Assembly (NCBI RefSeq): GCF_000003605.2
Contig: NW_003147273.1
Coordinates: forward strand, 270,342-280,842
Reading direction: 5' to 3'
DNA length: 10,501 bases
DNA from: Saccoglossus kowalevskii
Lineage: Eukaryota; Hemichordata; Enteropneusta; Harrimaniidae
Shown: piece after piece, positions 1 to 7,416 of the stretch
Layout of the letters: each line of letters starts with the position of its first letter
Position numbering within the stretch: the first letter of the stretch is position 1
The notes under the pieces: model-generated
Database searches by the model: none
Seen by the model: only the letters and a program-made list of their open reading frames with translations
Told to the model about the DNA's origin: nothing
Made by a program: the position numbers and the translations under genes

Positions 1-1868
1 GGCATCACAAAATGGACAGCCATATGAGGGCTGAACCAATAAAATAAAAACGTGATGGGATATCAGAAAATGCACAGCAATATGAGGGCTGAACCAATAA
101 AATAAAAACGTGATGGAGTATCAGAAAATGGACAGCCATATGAGGGCTGAACCAATAGAATAAAAACGTGATGGGGTATCAGAAAATGGACAGCCATATG
201 AGGGCTGAACCAATAGAATAAAAACGTGATGGGGTATCAGAATATGCACAGCAATATGAGGGCTGAACCGATAGAATAAAAACGTGATGGGGTATCAGAA
301 AATGGACAGCCATATGAGGGCTGAACCAATAGAATAGAATCGTGATGGGGTATCAGAAAATGAGCAGCAATATGAGGGCTGAACCAATAGAATAAAAACG
401 TGATGGAGTATCAGAAAATGGACAGCCATATGAGGGCTAAACCAATAGAATAAAAACGTGATGGGGTATCAGAAAATGGACAGCCATATGAGGGCTGAAC
501 CAATAGAATAAAAACGTGATGGGATATCAGAAAATGGACAGCCACATGAAAGCGGAACCAATAGAATAAAAACGTGATGGGGTATCAGAAAATGGACAGC
601 CATCTTAGGGCGGAACCAATAGAATAAAAACGTGATGGGTATCAGAAATTGGACAGCCATATGAGGGCTGAACCAATAAAATAAAAACGTGGTGGGATAT
701 CAGAAAATGCACAGCAATATGAGGGCTGAACCAATAAAATAAAAACGTGATGGGTATCAGAAAATGGACAGCCATATGAGGGCTGAACCAATAGAATAAA
801 AACGTGATGGGATATCAGAAATGGACAGCCATATGAGGGCGGAACCAATAGAATAAAAACGTGATGGGGTATCAGAAAATGGACAGCCATATGAGGGCTA
901 AACCAATAGAATAAAAACGTGATGGAGTATCAGAAAATGGACAGCCATATGAGGGCTGAACCAATAAAATAAAAACATGATGGGATATCAGAAAATGCAC
1001 AGCAATATGAGGGCTGAACCAATAAAATAAAAACGTGATGGAGTATCAGAAAATGGACAGCCATATGAGGGCTGAACCAATAGAATAAAAACGTGATGGG
1101 GTATCAGAAAATGGACAGCCATATGAGGGCTGAACCAATAGAATAAAAACGTGATGGGGTATCAGAAAATGCACAGCAATATGAGGGCTGAACCAATAGA
1201 ATAAAAACGTGATGGGATATCAGAAAATGGACAGCCATCTGAGGGCGGAACCAATAGAATAAAAACCTGATGGGGTATCAGAAAATGGACAGCCATATGA
1301 GGACTAAACCAATAGAATAAAAACGTGATGGGTATCAGAAAATGGACAGCCATATGAGGGCTGAACCAATGGAATAAAAACGTGATGGGGTATCAGAAAA
1401 TGCACAGCAATATGAGGGCTGAACCAATAAAATAAAAACGTGATGGAGTATCAGAAAATGCACAGCAATATGAGGGCTAAACCAATAGAATAAAAACGTG
1501 ATGGAGTATCAGAAAATGCACAGCCATATGAGGGCTAAACCAATAGAATAAAAACCTGATGGAGTATCAGAAAATGCACAGCAATATGAGGGCTGAACCA
1601 ATAGAATAACAACGTGATGGGATATCAGAAAATGGACAGCCATATGAGGGCTAAACCAATAGAATAAAAACGTGATGGGGTATCAGAAAATGACCAGCAA
1701 TATGAGGGCTGAACCAATAGAATAAAAACGTGATGGGATATCAGAAAATGGACAGCAATATGAGGGCTGAACCAATAGAATAAAAACGTGATGGGGTATC
1801 AGAAAATGCACAGCAATATGAGCGCTGAACCAAAAGAATAAAAACCTGGTGGGGTATCAGAAAATGCA
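1..1868. repeat. 58-bp satellite array, about 32 tandem copies
   Basis: The region is built from one unit of 58 bp repeated head to tail. Each unit contains, in order, TATCAGAAAATG, then GACAGCCATATGAGGG or CACAGCAATATGAGGG, then a CCAAT pentamer, then GAATAAAAACGTGATGG. I count about 32 units. Three of them are 57 bp long (near 640, 750 and 818) because one base is missing from a G or A run. Two main variants alternate irregularly: A (ggacagCCAT) and B (gcacagCAAT). Units near 532-600 and 1225 are the most diverged (GGGCGGAACC). The array is cut by the left window edge and decays at about 1858-1868, where the last unit runs into unrelated sequence. The unit length is not a multiple of three, and short open frames here are by-products of the repeat, not genes. 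Function is unknown; dispersed minisatellite or pericentromeric satellite are both possible. Confidence 0.98.
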
Positions 1869-3130
1869 AACAAATTCAAAAGACAAAAGAAATATAGTGC
1901 ATTAATGGGTGACTAAAATGCTGAAGATTTGACCACTTATTTGCTTCTGACATTTTCTGGTTTATAATGTGCTACCTTCCAAAAATGGGTTCAATGTATG
2001 GATGTTTTCTTCAGTAATCAAATTAGTAACCTTGGGGGTAGACTTTTAGATTGATTACATCCGAAGTTCTTAAAGTTGCTATGGAAATGCCCCACTTGAG
2101 TGCTGTGATGTTCATATGTTGAAAGAATCAATTATCTAGAAAAGGGGTGGATATTCATCTCCAGTTGGTGCAATATAGCCACTACTACCCATAACACATT
2201 TTTGACACCATAAAAGCAGTGATACAAGGTGGGTGTGACTACACTCTGGGTCCATTCAATCGCATTACTACAATAACATGGCCACACAACTTCCCAGTGA
2301 CAGTTTATTACATATTGTGTCCCTGTATGAATATGTAATTGTCGACATTGGTGGTGAGAGCATTGATGAATTATCCTTGACTCCTTTGAAATCTTTTGTA
2401 ACAGAATGTAAGAAAAACGCAATCACTAAAATCTGGGTTAGGCAGAAATCATCAGTTTGTCGTAGGACATAAACATGTGGTGGGTATATGTAGCGGAGTA
2501 GTATGCAGACATTGCCGACGAAGGAAAAAATAGGTAGTAACAGCTTGATGGCAATTGCAATGGGCACTCTACCCACCAGTTACTTGAAATCATAGTTTGT
2601 GAAGATAATTTTATGAGTTACAGATGAGATGTAGTGGAAACTCAAGTAATGCATTGACTCACTGTTAGGTGCCATGGAATCATCCAGGCATTGACAATTA
2701 GTGGTGAACTCACTGTTTGAATCAGACTACTGAAGACGAATTGAAGCATTTTGTCATGTGTTTAAGGATTGAGATACCTCTTGCAACCAAACCTGGCATA
2801 AACCACATGTGCAATGCCATTTTTGTCATCGTCTGGGCTCCCTCTTACCGTAATCCAAACAAAAATCCTAATAATCATAATCTTTAGTTTCAATATCACA
2901 ACTTTAACAATTGTGTTTGGCGGAGAATAAGGCCATGCTGTTGCCTTGCATAGGCAACTTTCCCAACAAACGGTTCATCCATTAGCAAATATTGTGAGAT
3001 CATTGTCTGTGTCAGCATTCTTTATTTTATGTTTTGTCATATTACCTCAAATAGTGTGCATGGAATCATGGGAAGAAACGGGGTGCATTGCCGTGTGATA
3101 ACTGTCATAAAAGTGATTGACAGGTCATAC
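1869..3130. other. Intergenic or intronic stretch, no supported gene
   Basis: This AT-rich unique sequence follows the end of the satellite. Short open frames exist on both strands around 2130-2580, the longest about 100 codons. They overlap one another, show no domain that I recognise, and have neither convincing splice borders nor a continuous frame. I see no tRNA-like fold, no simple-sequence tract of note and no clear transposon end. Confidence 0.6.
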
Positions 3131-3260
3131 TTGCTTTCAACTCTGGAAGGACAGTTGGAATCTACCAGGTGTGCTTATGATTTACACAACAAAGGGTGTT
3201 TACAACTTTGAAAGGACAATTGGAATCTACCATGTGTGCTGTTATTTGAAAAACAAAAGA
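3131..3260. repeat. Two-copy 65-bp tandem duplication
   Basis: Two adjacent copies lie 65 bp apart, at about 3131-3195 and 3196-3260. The best-kept core is GGACAGTTGGAATCTACC in copy 1 and GGACAATTGGAATCTACC in copy 2. It is followed in both by a GTGTGCT word and then by AACAAAGGGTGTTTA or AACAAAAGATGTTTA. The copies differ by several substitutions and a small indel around 3176-3180, so the duplication is not recent. The sequence is unrelated to the satellite at the left edge. Confidence 0.85.
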
Positions 3261-5870
3261 TGTTTATGATCTACTGAGTTGCCTACGTGACACAGCTGCT
3301 AGCAAGATTACATTCTGATTGGTTCATGTGGAAACCCAGGTGGTGTCAATCTGGGCCATTTATTCCTAAAATTGGACAAACTGAGGACAGTTGGGGGTCC
3401 ATCTTTTCTACTGTGTATCCTGTGTGTAACTACTGCGATATTGTTTTTTTCTGTGTTTTATTTCTTGTTATTATTTTGAGAGGTATTAAAGCAAGGAGTT
3501 TTAAATCGATATTTTGGTGTATGTGTAATTTCATTTCCAATACTATTGTCTTGTATACCCCATAGTAGCAGTGAATCAACCCCCTGTCCAGTGTGAGTTT
3601 TATGGACGCCCTCTCATTAGCGATAAGCGGCCTTACACAGTGACACTGTGACAGATTCTGTGAATAACCTTTTTCCAAACAATACAGCTTATGTCAATCT
3701 GATAAATATGTATTTAATAAGATTTGAAACTGGAATGCAGATGAGGTCAATATGAAAGAACCTGTACCAAAAGTTCTTCCTTGCCATCACAACAAAATAG
3801 GGGGTGAATATTAGGAGTGCAGAAACAATTAGTTGAATAAGCTTTTTTACTGAGAATACAACTTAATGTTGTTGTATCAAATGTTCGTCACTTGTAATGT
3901 GGATTGTAATCACATACTGTACACCTCAGATTCGTGTGAGTGGTCATATAAAAACCATTCCTATATTTATTTTTATTATTTTAAAAGAACGTTTTATTCA
4001 ATATATAATTGAGATATAGATCCGTCTGAAAAATCTTTGGTCGGTGCTGATTCATAATAGTAACGATTTTTGTGCTAACAAAATTGTAGAATGGGCCCTC
4101 TAGAATATCCCTACTTTACTGGGGCGTTTTTGTGGAGTAACAATTAATTAAAATCTTGTTTATAACATTTTGTTCCGGTTTAACGAGTTCATATTTCTCA
4201 TTCTAATTATTTATTCTCCTGTTACGGATGTCAATCTCGGCATCCCCACCTATGTCAGTCTTGATACAAATGTTATGAATCTAGAGCAGATTTGAAAGTT
4301 ACGACTTGTGAGTTAATAGCACGCGTGGTTTTATCAGCTGACTGTAGTTGTGTGTTCTGTAAAAATATAACTTTAATTAAATATATGATTGAAAAATTAC
4401 TTTTTTACAGAATTGTGTATAATAATGTAATAAGAGTAGATGAAGCAACGTTGTACAGAGACATACAACCCGATGCGAAGGATTTTTTAAACTTTATGGT
4501 ATCACTTGGCAAAATCGGCATCTATTGTTGTTGACACCGTGTATTGATGTAGCCTGACGTTTTTGCACAGGAGTCTTACATTTTTGTCAATGAAGTTTAA
4601 ACGTGTCCGAACAAGATGTACGGTCATGATGTAATCAATACATAATTTGTATAGCATAATAGCTTTGTAATATTACCATATATTCTTCGTGTGTTTATGT
4701 ACCAAACTACGTAGTTCGCGTAAAAGATTGATTGGATTATGAATTTTCCACGTCACGACTTTCCAAAACGTGTTTTGGTCGAAGACTTGAACAGATCAAA
4801 ATTGTGATATTGTCACTAGTACGTATATAACTGATACTTTAATACTGCTTCAGATAATATAGTATGAAAAAAATGATTTCACTTTAATTCGCAATACCCG
4901 TTTTAGTAGAACTTTTCCCGTAATTGATGCAAGGAATTAAGTTAAACATTCATGAACAAGTTTGAATACTTGACCATGTTTCCCGAAAGTATATGGTCTC
5001 ATGAACTTAAAGGTGTTTTCTGCTGCCAATCATTGGTCACCATGAAGTAACCCTGGGCAACGTTAATCGAATTGACCTAAATTTGGGAATGTCCAATTTC
5101 ATTGGTGAAAAAAACGATTCCTGTACAGTAAACCTAATGTTTAGAGTCTTACACACGTCAATGCGCAACAATAACAGTGTTTGTATTCATCTTTTGTAAA
5201 GATACACGAGTTCTGACATTTCAATCAATGCATGCATTCAGATCAATATTCATTCTATTCATGTGTAACCATATGACGATTTCATAAATAGCATAACCTC
5301 GTTACACTAGCTAACTAAATGACGACACGTGAAAATAACATAAGCTAAACTTTGAGACAATCCCGAACAACCAAATTTACATATGTTACACATATCTTAC
5401 GCTATTAAGGATAGTCTAAACAATTAGTTTAAGTACAGTATCATGGGAGCTTCCGGCTTTTGTGTTCAGCGGTGATGATTGTCAGGTGGTGAAAATTCCC
5501 CGATGTTATCTCCCAAGAATAGACTCTTTTTCCGTTCACTGTGAGATCTCGCGTCATGCGTAGAATCGAGCGTGAAAACAAGACAAACATAACATTTTTG
5601 GCGTACCTTCTCTCTTAATAATGTGCTATACACATTTGATGGTGGTCACTTTTGTTGAAGTAAGAGTATCCCAGCATTAAAAAAAAGGTTCAAAATCAAA
5701 TTATTTGATTTTTTGACAATTATCCCCTTCCACCGCCATGTAACAGGAAAAATTATATGGTTTTGTGGGGGTTTTTTCTGTAATCGTCTGGGGATATACT
5801 TACTCAACAAACTCTTTTTCATATCTTCACTATTTCTGATTGTTGTTTTATTTAGTACCCCCACTTTGTA
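3261..5870. other. AT-rich non-coding stretch, no supported gene
   Basis: No gene is recognisable here. The longest frames are about 80-95 codons, for example 3287-3565 and 4292-4534 on the plus strand. None matches a family that I know. The frame ending at 4534 has an acceptor-like TTTTTTACAG at about 4401-4410 followed by a hydrophilic, exon-like stretch, but it has no confirmed partner exon. Single motifs present include a perfect CACGTG E-box at 5326-5331 and a short palindrome at 4763-4778. The stretch is best read as intergenic or as a long intron. Confidence 0.55.
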
Positions 5871-5875
5871 GTCAC

Positions 5876-6006
5876 CTGCGCATGCGTCAGATGGCCATAG
5901 CGTGTCATTGTTTACAAACAAGCATCTACCCATGAGCCTTTGCGTTTTAGCGTGTGTTGTTATCGTCGCTTGGGACTCAATTCCCGCGCGTGCCCAGGTG
6001 GCGACC
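5876..6006. promoter_or_regulatory. CpG-rich promoter-like patch with NRF-1, FOX and E-box motifs
   Basis: About 11 CpG dinucleotides fall within roughly 125 bp, clearly denser than the flanking AT-rich DNA. The patch contains the palindrome TGCGCATGCG (5877-5886), which matches the NRF-1 consensus core. It also has TGTTTAC (5909-5915), a forkhead-type site within TGTTTACAAACA, and a CAGGTG E-box (5995-6000). No TATA box is obvious, and no coding exon that I recognise starts nearby on either strand. It could be a TATA-less promoter whose first exon is non-coding, or a distal enhancer. The motifs are seen; the role is inferred. Confidence 0.35.
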
Positions 6007-6620
6007 CTCCCTCTTTAATTTTTAGTGTTAAATCATAATAAATTCGTTCGTTTTGCATGATCGGCCTCGGACATTAATGAATATGCAAATGTTTAGTTAC
6101 AAAAATAATTTCTCAATTTTCAAAGTAAACGTGGCTCAATATTCTAAATAATTAAATTCTTCTAAAAAAAAACAGGAATATATAGTTTAGTTTATATACA
6201 ATTCACAAGTAACATGTACTCGTGATGTTTATTTCAGATTTTTAACTTTGTTTTTAATTTACTATACAAGAAATTACAGCACGCTAACCGACACAACACA
6301 CAGCGAAAATTTACGAAAGTTAACGTTATTTTTATCAAATTTTTATTCAACACTAGTATTTCATGTGCAACATAGCACATGACAATTCTGGCCCGTATTA
6401 AAATCGTGAATTCGTAGAACGTATATGAATTTGTATATGTTTCGCATTGGGCTGGGAAACAAAAGCTACTGTAATATATTTGAAATGGTAGTAGATAATA
6501 GGCTGATGTAGCTTATAGCTTTAGGGCATCCGTTCAGGAACTTATTGGTGAATTGTATACTATCAAATAACGTTTTAAACAGTTTTGCAAACAGTTTTTT
6601 ACCAACTATGCTCTGTAAGC
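6007..6620. other. AT-rich spacer, nothing supported
   Basis: Apart from the octamer motif, I see no gene, RNA fold or transposon end. The AT content is high, with short A and T runs near 6165 and 6240-6350. Confidence 0.55.
6083..6090 (+). promoter_or_regulatory. Octamer (POU-type) motif ATGCAAAT
   Basis: This is a perfect match to the octamer recognised by POU/Oct factors, about 80 bp right of the CpG-rich patch. A related TTTGCATGA word lies at about 6053-6061 in the opposite orientation. An 8-bp match can arise by chance in AT-rich DNA, so this is only a possible site. Confidence 0.25.
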
Positions 6621-6627
6621 CTACTCG

Positions 6628-6780
6628 CCATTTCCAAAATGGCCGCCAATCGGCTATAATGGCTCGAGTCACAAAACTTATTGCGAGTATCTCACGATGT
6701 TTGATGGTTTTGAAAGATAAGTCGTTGCATACGGGAAGGGACAGAATGGCCGCCAATCAGCGATAGCGGATCGAATCATG
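6628..6780 (+). promoter_or_regulatory. Duplicated YY1-like plus NF-Y (CCAAT) module
   Basis: The word ATGGCCGCCAAT occurs at 6639-6650 and again at 6746-6757, 107 bp apart and in the same orientation. Similarity continues to the right: AATCGGCTATAATGGCTCGAGTCA in copy 1 corresponds, with substitutions, to CAATCAGCGATAGCGGATCGAATCA in copy 2, shown here only as diverged partners. Each copy joins a YY1-like ATGGC core to a near-consensus NF-Y site (GCCAATCGG and GCCAATCAG). Copy 1 also sits in an inverted repeat GCCATTT..AAATGGC (6628-6642). Such pairs are typical of TATA-less metazoan promoters. The module lies about 400 bp beyond the stop codon of the TMED6-like gene, so it more likely serves a different transcript, not identified here. 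Confidence 0.45.
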
Positions 6781-6906
6781 GAACAAATAACGCGCCTCTG
6801 CCACATGAAATGCATTGTCATCATGCAAACTGTCGTCGGAATCAGGCCAATCATCTCGGCTGTGGATACGTCCAAGCAAAAGAAGGACCGCTTTTGAATG
6901 GACATA

Positions 6907-6912
6907 TTTATT
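6907..6912 (-). terminator. Candidate polyadenylation signal AATAAA for the TMED6-like gene
   Basis: On the minus strand this reads AATAAA, about 260 bases after the stop codon at 7171-7173. It is the first canonical hexamer that I found downstream of the stop. It competes with the variant hexamer at 7146-7151. Without transcript data the choice is open. Confidence 0.35.
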
Positions 6913-7145
6913 TGCTCTTTTTACGTAGCTAGGGTGTTCTACATAGTAAAATCATCAATTAGCTCCATTTGGTGACTCATTAAATGTCATAGATAAGTAG
7001 TTCCGATCATATATAAGGGGTAGTCTGGGTCTAAATTATGGCACTAATAAAATTGTCCTAACTCGAACTCTACACCCTACAATAATTCTACCACGGAGGT
7101 AATTTCGCATAAAAATTGTAAGTGCTTGCATACGTTGTGTCTTTG

Positions 7146-7151
7146 TTTAAT
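7146..7151 (-). terminator. Candidate variant polyadenylation signal ATTAAA
   Basis: On the minus strand this reads ATTAAA, the commonest variant signal, only about 20 bases after the stop codon. If used, the 3' UTR would be very short (about 40-50 bases). It is an alternative to the canonical hexamer at 6907-6912. Confidence 0.3.
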
Positions 7152-7170
7152 TCAACCTAATATACCTATC

Positions 7171-7416
7171 CTATGCACGGGGCTTCTGTGTTGGTGTCAC
7201 TGCCTTTATATTGAACATTCTTCGTAAGAGAAACACTTGGAAGACCGAGGCGGAGACGATTACGATGCATTGGGCTATCGACCACTTCTGTATGTACGAA
7301 TGATTACTGTTGGCAAGATGCCAATCTCTTATTGCTCTTCTCCTTCCCGTTCCTTGTAGGAAAGAAATGGAATCCATATGGTCGGCAATATAGTCAAGTT
7401 TATCAATCATCGCCTC
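7171..7416 (-). CDS. TMED6-like terminal coding exon (coiled coil end, membrane span, tail)
   Basis: This 246-base exon encodes 81 codons and the stop TAG (7173-7171). The acceptor is CACTTTCCTATCCACAG and the phase is 0, matching the previous exon. It begins EAMIDKLDYIADHMDS and runs through the lumenal stalk, with a sequon NHS just before the membrane. The roughly 20-residue span contains a glutamine, as is common in p24 proteins. The cytosolic tail starts RRMFN and ends KPRA. Unlike most p24 tails it has a single phenylalanine and no lysine pair near the end. Confidence 0.9.
   Translation of the reverse strand, partial: EAMIDKLDYIADHMDSISFLQGTGRRRAIRDWHLANSNHSYIQKWSIAQCIVIVSASVFQVFLLRRMFNIKAVTPTQKPRA

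Noticed and set aside
469-1353. Open frames of 63-82 codons on the minus strand with a recurring MAVHFLIP and FYWF-like pattern
   Set aside because: They are translations of the 58-bp satellite. The pattern cycles through three frames because 58 is not a multiple of three, and there is no independent sign of coding.
1-1868. CRISPR array
   Set aside because: Units are contiguous and nearly identical over their whole length with no unique spacers, and the context is eukaryotic.
2132-2576. Overlapping frames of 64-102 codons on both strands, one hydrophobic and receptor-like
   Set aside because: Lengths are within chance for AT-rich DNA, the frames contradict each other, and no domain or splice structure supports any of them. 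The plus frame continues with peptide-like text to about 2850 but is broken by many stops.
3287-3678. Frames of 92 and 82 codons on opposite strands
   Set aside because: They are mutually overlapping, have no recognised domain, and the hydrophobic part comes from a T-rich tract.
5646-5933. 95-codon minus-strand frame beginning MGRCLFVNN
   Set aside because: It runs through the CpG patch and T-rich DNA and shows no recognisable motif, nor splice sites that would link it to another exon.
6466-6905. Frames on both strands containing the repeated peptide ADWRPF
   Set aside because: The peptide repeat simply reflects the duplicated ATGGCCGCCAAT module read on the minus strand; there is no protein family match.
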